64,000 bases of DNA, from positions 62,001 through 126,000 of the forward strand of contig JADFUC010002111.1 of assembly GCA_019722365.1 (NCBI GenBank), given 5' to 3'. Both the position numbers and the translations under genes were made by a program. The notes under the pieces are model-generated. The model did not search any database. It saw only the letters and a list, made by a program, of their open reading frames with translations, and was not told the origin of the DNA. Position 1 is the stretch's first letter. The number at the start of each line of letters is the position of its first letter. This DNA is from Lithospermum erythrorhizon. Taxonomy: Eukaryota > Streptophyta > Magnoliopsida > Boraginales > Boraginaceae. Below are positions 47,071 to 58,480 of this stretch, piece by piece.

Positions 47071-48299
47071 CCTCGTATGATGACTTACAGGGATAAAGAG
47101 TTTTGATAAGTTATGATTGAGCTGGGGGCGTTCAGTACTTTCTACGTACCTCTCGAGGATCGTTCCTCGAGATCGAGTCAAATGTAGTTCATTTGTTGGA
47201 TAGTTTAGACTCGTGTCAGGGATTTGTTAGGTATTTTATGCTCTTTTACCAGCTGTTAGGCATTTTATGCTCTTACCGAGGGAATTTGTGGGAACACTTT
47301 ATGCTCTTATTAAGTAAATTTGTTAGGCATTTTTATTCTCTGCGAGGAAATTTGTTAGACATTTATGCTCTTCTGGGGACACAGTATCCTTAGTACATTT
47401 AAGGATAGTATTTTTTTAAGGTGATGACCATTTATGGGTTCCAGCTTCTTTCCTTCCCTTGCTTATGGGTCAAATACTTCTATATATTACTTTTCGGTAT
47501 GTTGGCTTATTGATTACCAACGAAATGAAGAAGCATTAAGTAATAATGATCGGGGTATCGTTTTCCCGTTTTTAACGGTACTTAGTCCCCAGCTTATGGC
47601 TAGATGTGGCGAGACTTGGGTAACTTTCTTGTTGGTATAGGGGACGCTTCATTTTTCAATCCTCGATATTCATAACACAGATTGCATGGATGAATAAATG
47701 AGGTATCTACATCACTAAATGTTATACTTGGCATGGCGTCGTGCACTTGGATATATATTTAGTGCTTGCAGGCTATTACAGTCTTGCTTTGACTTTATCT
47801 TACCGCCGTGTCTAATGTTTTCCATATTTATTTACATTTATCTCGAGCATCGTGATTTTCAATTTGACATTAGTCCCAGATCGAAGTTTTAGTGGTGTTC
47901 CGCACATGTTGAATTAGAATTCTGTCCCAGGGTGCGGCTCACTGCTTTAAGAGCTTAACTCGAGGTTACTTGTTGAGGTGTAAGCATGTGCGATATCATG
48001 GTGAACTAATCATTCTTTACTCAAAGACTTAATGACTTAATCTTTAGATGATTAGCTTGATTCGTTAATTTGGTAGGTTGTACATCCATTATTGGCTCTT
48101 GAGAGCTAGTTGGATGATGTGGATGTGTCTTGACCTACTTTAGGGCTTGTTCAGGCCTTACTTTGACCAGCTTTAGGGGCGTTTTTAGACAGGCGATATG
48201 TTCTGACTTCGCACTTGGCGTCTTAGTAGTCGAATAGCCATGTCCGGCTTTAGGGCTTATTTGGACATGATCTGATATGTTCTTGGTAGCACTTATGAC
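47071..48299. other. Unassigned DNA with tandem repeats
   Basis: No gene is seen. It holds the minisatellite at 47,223-47,380. At 48,135-48,310 there is a loose double copy of a block containing TTTAGGGCTT, GATATGTTCT and CTTAGTAGT. Confidence 0.4.
47223..47380. repeat. Minisatellite, five units of 31-34 bp
   Basis: Five adjacent variants of TTTGTTAGGCATTTTATGCT followed by CTTACCGAGGAAA-like sequence. Unit length changes by a few bases between copies. Confidence 0.75.
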
Positions 48300-48584
48300 T
48301 TAGTAGTTAGGATGGTCTTTATTCATATGGATATTAAAATGCGTTGTGAGATATCTAGAGGCCTTGAGTTTGCTTATTTGAATAGAAGGATTCTCAAATT
48401 TAATGGGAGAAGGATCGTCAAATTTCATGGGAGATATTTCTTCTCGAACTGGAGCAGCTATAGAATCTTGATCATCGCCCATGTCGAACACCCTGGCTTG
48501 GCTTCTATTTTGGCGAATGATCAGAGTGAGGCATTTTTTGAAACATGTGTGATCGATGATCATTTTGAAAACATGTGTGATCAA
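48300..48584 (-). CDS. Unidentified 94-codon open frame
   Basis: Minus strand frame with an internal repeated motif (SPMKFDDPSPIKFENPS), acidic before it and basic after it. It looks less random than the plus-strand frame opposite it (48,312-48,590). No domain, promoter or splice context was recognised, so it may be a retroelement gag scrap or chance. Confidence 0.2.
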   Translation of the reverse strand: MITHVFKMIIDHTCFKKCLTLIIRQNRSQARVFDMGDDQDSIAAPVREEISPMKFDDPSPIKFENPSIQISKLKASRYLTTHFNIHMNKDHPNY

Positions 48585-48599
48585 TTTTGAGCGTTTAAA

Positions 48600-49058
48600 A
48601 ATGTATGATTAAACGTCTTAATTAGCCACTTTGAAAATATTGTGTATGTCTGAATTAAATCTTTCAAAAAATACACATTCGAAAGCTTAATACTTGTACT
48701 ATATAATAGTGATGCATTAGCATTATGGGCCCTTAGATTTTAGGGGATGTTTTACACCATATCTATTTCTATACCAGGCGGATGTTAGTGCAAAAAAATT
48801 GGACCTATTAAATTTTTAGGAATATGTGTTCTTTTAAGATGAAAATACACTTGTCTTATGGTTTAAGGTTGCTGGTGCAAGTGCTCTAATTAGTCATTTG
48901 TCCTTTGAATTATTATTTAATTTTTAACTTGATCCTAGAATTTTTTTATCTTTTAAATACATGCTCTCTAAACTTTATATTATTTTAACTTGGCCAATTC
49001 ACTTATCTTATTTATCTTACGGATTCTTTCATAAAATGCATTTTTTAATTAAAATATA
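48600..49058. other. AT-rich non-coding DNA
   Basis: Nothing recognisable. A palindromic patch (CATGTGTGATCGATGATCAT) lies just before, at about 48,543-48,562. Confidence 0.4.
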
Positions 49059-49308
49059 CTTTTTCTGTTCCAATATAATTGATCATGGAGGTAAAAAATA
49101 CTTTATTAAAGAATTGAGTAATATTTCTAATATATCCTAAAAAATATTTTATCAAAAAATACTTTAGTTGATCAAAAAATAAAAAGTAATTTATTAACGG
49201 ATAAAAATGGAAATAACAAGATAAAATTACTTTGGAATCCTCTATGATCAATTAAAAATGAAATGAAAATTTTTGCTACATGATTAAGTAAATTGGAATG
49301 GAGAAATG
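49059..49308. mobile_element. Stowaway-type MITE, about 250 bp
   Basis: Left end CTTTTTCTGTTCCAATATAA pairs with the reverse complement of the right end (CATTTCTCCATTCCAATTTA). TA flanks both ends (49,057-49,058 and 49,309-49,310). Inner TGATCAT/ATGATCA arms add to the inverted repeat. No coding sequence. Confidence 0.6.
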
Positions 49309-49310
49309 TA

Positions 49311-50888
49311 TTTTCTTTTTTAAAAACCCATGCTTACTTCTGATGAGAATCGGCTTCGGGCATACAAGTCGGCTAGAAGAGCCTCTGTAATCGAGTAAAT
49401 TGGAGCGGAGGAATATAAAATTCATATAATCTGAAATTGCAATTCTTAAATTTGTGAGGCATGTTCAAAATAAGCAACATGTAGAAATCTTTTATAATAA
49501 TTAAAATATTACATAATTTTTAATTACTTTTCGCTTCTTACCAAGCCTCTCACTTTGAGCCCCCTTCCCCATTGAAACCTACCACATCCCTTACACCGTA
49601 AACGCTCACCATTGAACCCCACCCCACCCTCAAATCAATTTCAAAGAGGTTTACTACTCAATATATGCATATGTAACATTAATACATTATGTTTATATGA
49701 CTTCTTAGCTGGAACTCACCCGAGTACACATTTTGTAATTAGTGCGAAGCCCGTGTTTAGTATGCAACTAGGAAAGAAAAATCTTTCAAATTCTGTTGTT
49801 TATAGATAGGTCATTTATGGAGCAGATGTTTGCTTCTGTTTCCTCGTCTTTCCTACCTGATGCATATCTACGAGGCAATCTAGATTTTATTTTTGAATGT
49901 TTTTTAGGTGGTAAGGAATTTAGAATGTTCACGTGTTAGTGCTTTGTATTCCTAGTATGATTCAGAAGTCTAATTCGGATGGTCCAAATTGTAATTTTTT
50001 CCTTTTAAAAATGATGTTTTATTCAATTTTTTTAAAACCTAATAAAAAATTAAGTGAAAAAATTAAAGGTTTGATTAAAAAAAATATTTTCTTTTCCATT
50101 TGTTTACCATTTTGCGAAATGAGTTTTTCTTTTTTTGCAAATTCAGCAAAGATTATTATTAGAAATCAAACAAAACCTCAAAACCTTACAAAAATTATCC
50201 AATAACAAAGGATGAAGACTAGGAAGGACCTAATTTTCTAAATCCTCTAAAATTTTCAAAAACCATAAAGGGCCTAAAGCAAAACCATTAATTAAATTAA
50301 TGTAGTAGAACTGCCCTCGGGCCGACGCGATTCGATTCGAATTCGGTCGGCCCCACTAGTCCACTAAGGCCCCGGCTCCGTTAAAGTGGGGCAGGTGGAG
50401 ACTAATGAATTAGACACAGGGCAGCAGCCGGATTATTCCTTTAATATTCGGTGGGTATTGGAATAGGGCAGTTAAAGAGCCACTAGGCCCCTGGATAGCA
50501 TTAGTACAAGGTACCACGTTAATACATAATTAATGGTTTTTTTATATAGCGTGCCGTTCCAAATAAGCGGTACCACGTTTACTCGAAAAAAGCGCTAGAG
50601 ATACAAGCTATATACCGTGTGTTTTCTAACACATTCGCTACTGAAGTTGACAATAAATCTTTTTCATAGCGAGGAGAAGGTGTAGAATGTTTTTTCTTGA
50701 TACATAAATAGACCGTTTTCATGTTTAATAATTCTGACTTCGTGTATCAAACATTAGCGATTCTGATTGTTTCTTAACATATTGTTCCTGATGCCTCTAA
50801 GAGAAAGAATTTCGAGAGGGTATGTAAGAGGTTTTTACCGAGATTATAGTAGATCCATTACAGGCTCATTTGCACTCGCCTTTGTTTG
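49311..50888. other. Unassigned AT-rich DNA
   Basis: No firm gene. Short frames at 49,612-49,809 and 49,933-50,205 are low-complexity and are rejected. A GC-rich patch at 50,310-50,400 has no recognised identity. Confidence 0.4.
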
Positions 50889-50928
50889 AACATGTCAACT
50901 TTTTGTAGCCGTTGAGTGTAAGCTAGCT

Positions 50929-51093
50929 ATGGATGATGAGCTTCATGATATCAAGATTGAAAATGGAAGGCTCGAGGATGGTGACGAACCACATCATGTT
51001 TACTTCACGGATGGGTGGCGTGAATTTGTGGAACGTCACAACATATTAAGTGGTGACTTTGTAACTTTCAGGTTTCACCATGGTACAGTTTAA
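50929..51093 (+). pseudogene. Half B3 DNA-binding domain (REM-type)
   Basis: An open frame from ATG 50,929 to TAA 51,091-51,093 encodes 54 residues. HHVYFTDGWREFVERHNILS then GDFVTFRFHHGT is the second half of a plant B3 domain of the REM group: the GW-FV stretch and GD-x-V-F-R-F strand. The frame is open upstream to 50,890 but lacks the first half of the domain. It stops right after the domain instead of continuing. It may be an exon of a lost gene or a captured fragment. Similar words (AAGCGGTACCACGT and AAGCGGTACTACGT) occur about 350 bp before and 50 bp after it. Confidence 0.6.
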
Positions 51094-52660
51094 ACGAAAA
51101 AAATATAAATACCACAAGCGTGTCTTGGTTTAAATCAAGCGGTACTACGTCGACAAATACGGACCTCGAATTGAATAAAGACCCGATAATCCGCCCAATG
51201 GACCGACTACGACTGATTAATTAAGGATCTTGGGCCCGTCCAACGTGTTACACGGATAGAGGCCGGTTCGATGCAGTCGAAACTGACCCGTTAAATGAGA
51301 CACAACTAGAGCAAAATAGATACAAAAGGCTCAAATCGATTGTCGCCCCCAAAATGTAGAGGGCTCGAGGAAACTCTCGAAGTCCGTGCTAAAAAAGTAA
51401 GACATATAAATCGCCCAAATAGAAACTATATGGCCGATCGATAATTGAAACTAAGTGTGTGACTGAAATAAAAGCCCACAAATTTCTTTCTTCTGCTGTT
51501 GCCTCAATGCTTTTTCCCTTTTTTTTTATCATTTGTTTATTTTAATCAAGACATTTACGAACTTTGAGGAGGGAGGATTGGGTGTATGGAGTGGGGTGGG
51601 GTGGGGTGGGATGGAAAAGAATGAGGAGCAAATTAAAAATGGATTTTTAATTCAGACATTTCTGAACTATCGTATAATTTGACATTAAAAGTAAAATATA
51701 AAAATTAAAAGTGTGTCGTTATCACTTTATAAAGCGTAAAATATTTAGCATTTAATCTTTTCAGATTTCCAAATTTTAAAGATACTTTATTTTGACATAA
51801 ATTTTTAGGTGCATTTAACTTCTTTTCACATAAACAATATTTCCCAAGATGCAAGTATTTGAATCATTTTATTCAATATGTACTTTTTATCAAATGCATA
51901 TATTGTAAATTAAATAAATAATCTTGCAGTGTTATTATTGTTTAAACAAACAATTTAATATGGTATGTATTTGAGAAGCCTTATTATGACAAATTAACAA
52001 TTCATACTAGTTGAATTTTTTGAAAAAAAAAATATAGTTGACATTTTCTTTTTTTGGATAAAATTTTGATCATAATTTAGTTTTTATTCATTTTATAATA
52101 AATATAAATTTGATATTAGTTGACTTGTGTTATAAGAGAAATTATGGTATTTGAGCGATCGTTGATAAACTTTCGAAATAAACTCACTTTCTTCATGTAA
52201 GATTGACTTATGGTGCAAAATATTAAGCAAGGTAAACTTAAGTACATCACTCAACTCATGATTAAATGGTCAATAAGAGAGAGTAATTCAAACATTAAAG
52301 GATATGTTATGTGTTTGTGTCCTAAATTTGTGTGATTTGGAGGATGAATTAAATTAACAAAGATGATAAAAACATTTATACTATAGTTATTGATATAAAT
52401 CTATAAAATTGTAATTTTGATGATGTTTCAAATTTTGATGTATGATTTATGTTTAGTTTGACCTTTAAGATTATATTAGACCTTGTTTATGAAATAAACT
52501 TTTTTTCACTAAATCTAGAAGAAAAATACTACTATATCAATGGATTTATTTTTACTAAATAATGGGAGCTACTAAATTATCTGAAGTTGTTAGTCATAAT
52601 TTATTAAACTAAATAGTGTCTAAAAATAATTTATATTATGTATAATCTTAGGCATCAAAA
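51094..52660. other. Unassigned, mostly AT-rich DNA
   Basis: GC-moderate up to about 51,470, then AT-rich. A GGGGT microsatellite of about four units lies at 51,590-51,615. No gene is seen. Confidence 0.4.
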
Positions 52661-53450
52661 TTGAGTGTGATGATTGGATTAAGTAAATTGCATTATATTT
52701 GGCTTCAACTGAGGTGAGTGCTTATATCGAGTGAATTTTTTATCCATAACCTTTTAGAGACCGTGTATATGTGTATTGTATAATCTTGACTGAATATTTG
52801 TATGAAATGAGTTATATTGTGAAATATTGTTGAACGGATAGTATATGATATGAATATGATGAAAATATTTGGTTGATTATGGTAGATGATGAGATGAAAA
52901 TATTAAGAAGTTATAGATGAATATTAAGAATTATGAAGTTAATATATTGTTGAGTTTTGATTTATGATGATGGGATAACATTGCTAATATTCGTTAGAAT
53001 CTACGGTCCGATGGGATAACCGACATCCGTTCGAATCGGCTAACGGTGAAGAGCTTGCCACCGTTATTCGTCTGGCATCAATGGCGCTATAGTACGATAT
53101 TCATTTGGCATTAACGACCCTATTATCCTGCTAAATTGTTATGATGTGTGAACTCTATTCAGGTTAGTTATTGAGAGGAGTTGTGATATGTTATGATTTA
53201 TGATATGATATCGAGATGTGATATTAGGATTGTGATGATTTGAAGTTGAGATGTTGAAATGTGTTGATGTTGAGTTGAGTTGAGTTGAGTTGATGAGATT
53301 TTGAGTGGATTGATGGTGATGATATTTGTCCTCGGATGCCGGGTGTTAGACTACAATTGATGTTGTTCTTCCTTGTATGCCTAGTGTAAAGCTGTAAATG
53401 AAGTTGTATATGATGGATTATGATGATCCTAACAATGCATTTAATAGATT
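52661..53450 (+). repeat. Gypsy-type LTR fragment
   Basis: Layout resembles gypsy LTR ends: CAACTGAGGTGAGTGC, then GATG/ATAT-rich sequence. Next come the words TCCGATGGGATAACCGAC, GGCATCAATGGCGC and GGCATTAACGACCC, and a GTTGA pentamer run at about 53,268-53,292. It resembles the chromovirus LTRs in style but is not directly alignable. Confidence 0.35.
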
Positions 53451-53759
53451 TTTTTTAATCTCTAATATCTACTTTATGTGTCTAAAACAAATCTAATATT
53501 AAATAACACTTATATTGATGTCAACGAAAGTCTATCAATAAATCTTTTGGTTATAGAAAGCCTAAAAAAACCTCAATACCCTAATTGTAGTGCCTCTGGA
53601 AGTAATCCGCACCATGAGAGGTCACATCCTATCACTGTTGGGTTTTCATGATCAAAATTACAATCAAATTATTATTTAAACCGAATTCCAGGATCACTAC
53701 AAATTTTATAAAACAATAATCTTACAAGTATGTACTTTTCTTCAAGGATTTGTAACAAA

Positions 53760-54745
53760 ATATTTATGAGGAGACTTTTGAACAATTAACGTAGATTGTC
53801 TCTAAGATTAGTCCACACCAGCGGTTGATGATCTGGTCCAGTTACGGTAGTGGTCCGGATCACAAATCTTCCAAGTTGAACTTTGAAACGCCTTGGTCCA
53901 AATGAGAGTTCCTACAAAAAAAGGACCGGTTGCCCGACTGGAAACACTCCGACGATCAAGTTAGTAAAGGATCGAAAGAGTTTAGTTTTTGAAAGAAAGA
54001 ATGTGGGTATCAAAGTGAACATACTTGATTTGTCCTCAAGGTTTATCTTTTGTAGTCTATCTGGACCGTTACTTTGGTCGATCCTTCATTGCTCCTTCAT
54101 TGCCGATTAATGATTTTGCGGCTCATTAGAAGGTCGGGTAATTATGACCTTAATTGCCACCTTAATTGAGCCGAATCAAGCCGTTAGTCTCCAACGGTTC
54201 TTCTCTCTATACCGAGTTGGACTACTTAACTCATTTTATCGTGGGCTTTCACATTCTCGCCAACTTGTGTGGTCCAGGCCCATTTATTCGGTGCCTTTTC
54301 CCGATCCATTTTCGGAGGACCCAACCTCGTTGGGCCGATCCTGGATCAGCCCATTTATTTATAGAATTATCATGATCAAACCCTTCCGTGCGTTTTACTA
54401 GAACACTTTAAAGTTTAACTAAGGAAGTAGAAGAAAGAAAAACAAGGGGTTTTCTTCCCTACTAGATTCAAACAAGAGGGGGGAGGGAGGGAGTTTATCT
54501 TTTCTCAAAAGACACATGTGAATTAGCAAAGAACAAGTCTCAACCTCATTGCCTATTTATAGGAGTTCAAAACCCTAAAAAACTAGGCCTAGAGATTTGA
54601 GTTGACAAAATCCCATCCACCTCCCTCCCAAAAAGTTGGTTATGGCCTATGCGGGCAATTTTCAACAATTGGAATTTTGAACCAATTTATCCTTATACTT
54701 ACACTTTAAATCCGGGAAGTTATAATCACATTATAGTTTGATTTC
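53760..54745 (-). repeat. LTR-like repeat, copy 2 (left flank of the SIRE-like element)
   Basis: Shares AACGTAGATT, the inverted TATA region (CTATAAATAGGC on the minus strand, about 54,553), CAACAATTGGAATTT and AATCC(G)GG..GTTATAAT blocks with 59,440-60,040. Its first half also matches 29,370-29,800. The minus-strand TATA box suggests a minus-oriented LTR. Plus-strand frames here are not genes. Confidence 0.45.
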
Positions 54746-54746
54746 G

Positions 54747-56030
54747 TTGTTGTTGTTGTTCGAAAGATCTTTGAACTTTTTGTTTTGAAGATAACAAATT
54801 ACGCCGTTGTACTAATTAGCTTTTGAGTTGACTTATTTCAGTGCGATTGAGGCACATTTCAAGTCAAGCTAAAAGATCGAGCTTTCAAAAATTGTAGTGT
54901 TAGCAAGTTAGGATCTTTGTAAAAAATTCGTATCCTTTCTATTTCCGAAAATAATCAAGAGTCCCAGTTTTTAAACAATTTGACATACTACTCGTTTTTG
55001 ATTAATTAAGTTAAAAGTTGAATTGGTCGGGATCTCGTGGTTGAGTTTGATTAGTAATTAAAAAAATTTTAAGTTCAAGTGATATGACTGTGTCATAAAA
55101 ATATTAAACTTAAAATGGGGTTAATTTAAAATCAAACTTAAAAAAGGAAATCTTGTTTTTTGCTGAAAGACCCGCCATAGGGACTTCAGTCGGGACTTGG
55201 AGCAAGTCCCAATCAAAGTCCCTAAGCCGTCGTGCCTTTTTGGCATTGTTGATCGGGACTTAGTCGGGAGTTCACCATATCCCGATGGAAGTCCCGACAA
55301 CGGTTTTTTTTGTAGCCGTTAGGGCTGGTTGGGACTTGATCGGGACTTGGTAAGTCCCGACCCAATATCGACTAGACATTTTATTAAGGATATATAAAAG
55401 CCAATTCAAACAATTTTAACATAACTTTATCCCATCTTTTTTGCACGTTTTTTAAGAGTTATTTTGAGAGCATTCAAAAGAAAAAAGACACTCTTAGATT
55501 ATTCAACGAATTAGATTGATAGAAATTCATTGTGTGTGTTTCATTCAATTATTATTATATTAAAATCCTGAGTTGAAATCACTTGGGTTCTTAATTGGGG
55601 AGATTAAGAGGAGAAATCCTGAAGCGTGGCTTTGTGTTATCATTAAAATTGGAGTTGAGTGATTATAAGACACTTGGAGTTGATCCAATTTTGATAGTGG
55701 CGATTGTTCCCAAATCCTGAGGTTGGAAAGCCGACGGTCGAGCACTTAGCTAAACCGAAACTCGTTAAAATCGCTGAGTTGTTTCTTTCCCTTATCTTGC
55801 ATTCCATTTATATTTCATTGTTATTTTTATTGTTAGAACTCTTTATTTATTACGCGTTAATTGATCTAAATTATATGTCTAATTTATTATCGCTTAATTA
55901 TGTGGGGTAGCATTATAATTAAATTGTAGCATTTTAAATTTGATAAAATTTGACATTTGCTCATAAAATTATAAAAATTCAAAAATATAGTACAATCCTT
56001 ATTTCTCTAAGGATATTGATTAGTCCAACA
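54747..56030 (+). repeat. 5' LTR of the SIRE-like element
   Basis: About 1.28 kb with a TATA box (GATATATAAAAGCC) at about 55,388. It ends TTAGTCCAACA immediately before the tRNA-iMet-type primer site. A cluster of CGGGACTT words lies before the TATA box. Confidence 0.6.
55160..55370. repeat. Cluster of direct and inverted TCGGGACTT words
   Basis: About five forward copies (GTCGGGACTTGG, GATCGGGACTT, GTTGGGACTT and variants) and about four inverted (AAGTCCCGAC, AAGTCCCAATC) occur within 210 bp. At least one adjacent pair (GGGACTTGGTAAGTCCC) can form a hairpin. It is just upstream of the LTR TATA box. Confidence 0.7.
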
Positions 56031-56087
56031 ATTGGTATCAACACCCGTGTTCTATATTTTGAGTTTAATATCTCGTAGAAAAAGATC

Positions 56088-56923
56088 ATGGAGTGTATGG
56101 GTCATATGGGTCTAAATAGTATATTATGTGGTGAGGGTATGTCTAGTTCTAGACCTCCTTTTGGTTAATGGTACTAACTATTCTTATTGGAGCAATCGTA
56201 TGAAATTTCATATGCAGAGTATTAATTATATTCAATGGAAGATTATCATTGATGGACCACTTATTCCAATAAAGATTCAAACTACTCAAGTTGGTGCATC
56301 TAGTGATAAAGCACTAGAAGGCAAGTGCTAGCCCAATTGAAGTGTCAATCATAAATGTCGACAAGAAAAATGTGAGTGAGCTTCTTCCTGAAGATCTAAA
56401 GAATGTTACTCTGAATGCAAAGTCTGTGAATCTTCTACACAATGCTATGTGCATGGAGGAGTATGGAAGAATCAAGAGCTGCAAGACTGCAAAAGAAATT
56501 TGAGAGTTATTGAAAATTGCCCATGTTGGAACCAATCAAGTGAAGAAGACTAAGGTTCGTCTCCTGACCAAAGAGTATCAAAAGTTTGAGATGAAGGAAG
56601 GAGAATCCATAGCTGATATGCATCAGAGGTTCAATGTGATCCTCAACAATCTACAATCTCTTGGAAAGGAGTTTTCAAGAGAAGCGATAATTGGAAAAAT
56701 ATTCGAAGCTCTCATTGATGACTATGATGGGAAGATATGTGTTATTACTGAAACCAAGGACATTGGAACCTTTCCTCTGCAAGAACTCATTGGTTTGTCG
56801 AACTCTGAAGAAGAGATAATAGTGTACAAAAAGGCGAGAAGAAAGAACAAGAAATCTCTAGCTCTTGTTGATGCCAAGGCTGAAAAGCTAATTGAAATGA
56901 ATGAAATTGAAGAAGATGGGTGA
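56088..56923 (+). pseudogene. SIRE-like gag, N-terminal and UBN2 part, frameshifted
   Basis: An ATG at about 56,088 opens MECMGHMGLNS. A one-base change near 56,156 shifts the frame before LLVNGTNYSYWSNRMKFHMQ. A stop follows IIIDGPLIPI (about 56,260). The main open piece 56,510-56,923 holds the UBN2 core (YQKFEMKEGESIADMHQRFN, ALIDDYDGKICVITETKD). The product of intact relatives is the particle-forming Gag. Confidence 0.7.
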
Positions 56924-57069
56924 TGATGAACTAGTTATGCTGGCTAGGAATTTCAAGAGACTTCTGAAAACCAAGAGCAATAGAGGCGATTATCCTCAAA
57001 AGTTTACTAGTAAGAGATATGACAATTATGAAAAGAGGAGTAAGACGAAATAGTACGGCAGTTACAAAA

Positions 57070-57870
57070 ATGATCAACCAAAATGTAGTGAATGTAACAA
57101 GCCCAGCCACATCAAAGCTGACTATTCAAGGTTGAAAAATAAATCCCAACCAAAGAAAGCTATGAATGCCACTTGGGATGATGATGTAACTTAAGAGAAC
57201 TCAAACTCTGAAGTTGAGAAGATTGCTAATGTAGTATGCCTTATGGCAAATGACTCCACTGACGTAACTTCTAATTCCGATTCTAGTTCTAATTCTAAGC
57301 ATTCTTCTAGTAATGAGCCTGAATGTGAATGTAAAAATCATATCGCATGACTTATACTGAATTGAATGAGGCTAAATTTGCTTGCTAGATGATTATGCTA
57401 AATTGATGGATAAATGTAAGAAACTATCTCTTAATAACAAGCACATGACCACTAGAATATTTGAACTTGAAAATGACATCACTATTTTAAAAATTGAAGT
57501 TGATCTTAAAAAGGGTGTTGATCTTGAGAAAGTTGAGCTTAAGCAACTTTTAGAAAAAGCTAAAAAGGAGAATCTTGAGTTAAATAGTAAGTTGAATACT
57601 TTTGAATTACGAACTTGTAAACTTGATGAAATTGTGGAATCTCAAAGCAAAAACATGAATAAAAGGGGTCCCAGATACGGTGATAATTCTTATATATTTG
57701 TATGGGTGGCTTCCACTTCCTCTATTAAGTTCGTTGGGCAGATTCTTTCCTCATACATGTTCTTCTCACCCCATAAATAATGTGAATAAACCCCGTTTCT
57801 CCTGCACCTATTGTGAAAAAGGTAATCATGTTGCATCTAAGTGTTATGTTCGTAACTAATACATGTATGG
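57070..57870 (+). pseudogene. SIRE-like gag C-terminus with two zinc knuckles, and coiled coil
   Basis: First knuckle at about 57,082-57,125 reads CSECNKPSHIKADY, with Tyr for the last Cys. A coiled coil follows in the open piece 57,382-57,780 (LEKVELKQLLEKAKKENLEL). The second knuckle at about 57,800-57,850 reads CTYCEKGNHVASKC and is intact. Frames differ between the pieces. Confidence 0.65.
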
Positions 57871-57949
57871 AAAAGACAAAAATGGGTAATTCGTAAATTT
57901 ATTTTGGCATTCAACCTCGAGGACCCCGAGTCTACGGGTACGAATGTGA

Positions 57950-58440
57950 GAACTTGATCTTTGTTTGCAGGTTAGCCACTCTACATCCAAAAAGAAGAAT
58001 GTATGAATGATTATTGACGGTGGGTACGCTCAGGGCATATGACAGTATTCATTATTTAAGTTAGGAAATAAGGCTTGCAGATGGTTAGAATTTTATGATA
58101 TGAGACAACTCGAGTTTTAGGTAAAGGATGTGTTGGTAAGAAAGATTGTTTTAAAATTAAAGATGCTTTGTATGTTGAAGGTGTTAAGTTTAATTTATTA
58201 AGTGTAGCCAATTATGTGATAATAACTATGATGTTTTTTCTCAAAATAAGTGTGTTATCTCTCATAAGTTATCTTCTCTCGTTATTAATGGTTTTCGTTT
58301 AAATAATGTCTACTTTGTTGATTTTGATTTGATTGAGCCTAATAATATGTGCTTAAGTGTTGTACTTGATGATGTCAGTTTATGGAATAGACTACTAGGG
58401 CATGCTAGTTGATTTAATTTCCAAACTATGTAAGCATGAT
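57950..58440 (+). pseudogene. SIRE-like protease and GAG-pre-integrase remnant
   Basis: At about 58,010 the expected protease triad reads IDGGYAQG and is followed by a frameshift, so the catalytic D-S/T-G is altered. DALYVEGVKFNLLSVAN (about 58,160-58,210) and VSLWNRLLGHAS (about 58,375-58,410) match the stretch leading into integrase. The sequence ends before the integrase core. Confidence 0.6.
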
Positions 58441-58480
58441 CATGTTAAGCAGAGTTCACGCCCCAAGCCAAGGGGGCATT

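Larger units (their letters stand above)
54747..58480 (+). mobile_element. SIRE-like Ty1/copia element, truncated after GAG-pre-integrase
   Basis: 5' LTR 54,747-56,030 (TGTTGTTG...CA), a primer-binding site ATTGGTATCAACACC at 56,031, gag, two zinc knuckles, a degenerate protease region and the GAG-pre-integrase domain (VSLWNRLLGHAS, about 58,375-58,410). A purine tract (CAAGCCAAGGGGGCATTG) follows within 60 bp, at about 58,458-58,475. Integrase, RT and RNase H are absent. The sequence after the purine tract does not match the 5' LTR, so the right end is a deletion or rearrangement junction. Confidence 0.7.

Noticed and set aside
49933..50205. 90-codon plus-strand frame
   Set aside because: Lys/Asn/Phe-rich low-complexity text of AT-rich DNA.
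54144..54401. Plus-strand frames of 69-85 codons
   Set aside because: Inside a dispersed LTR-like repeat whose TATA box is on the other strand; no protein similarity recognised.
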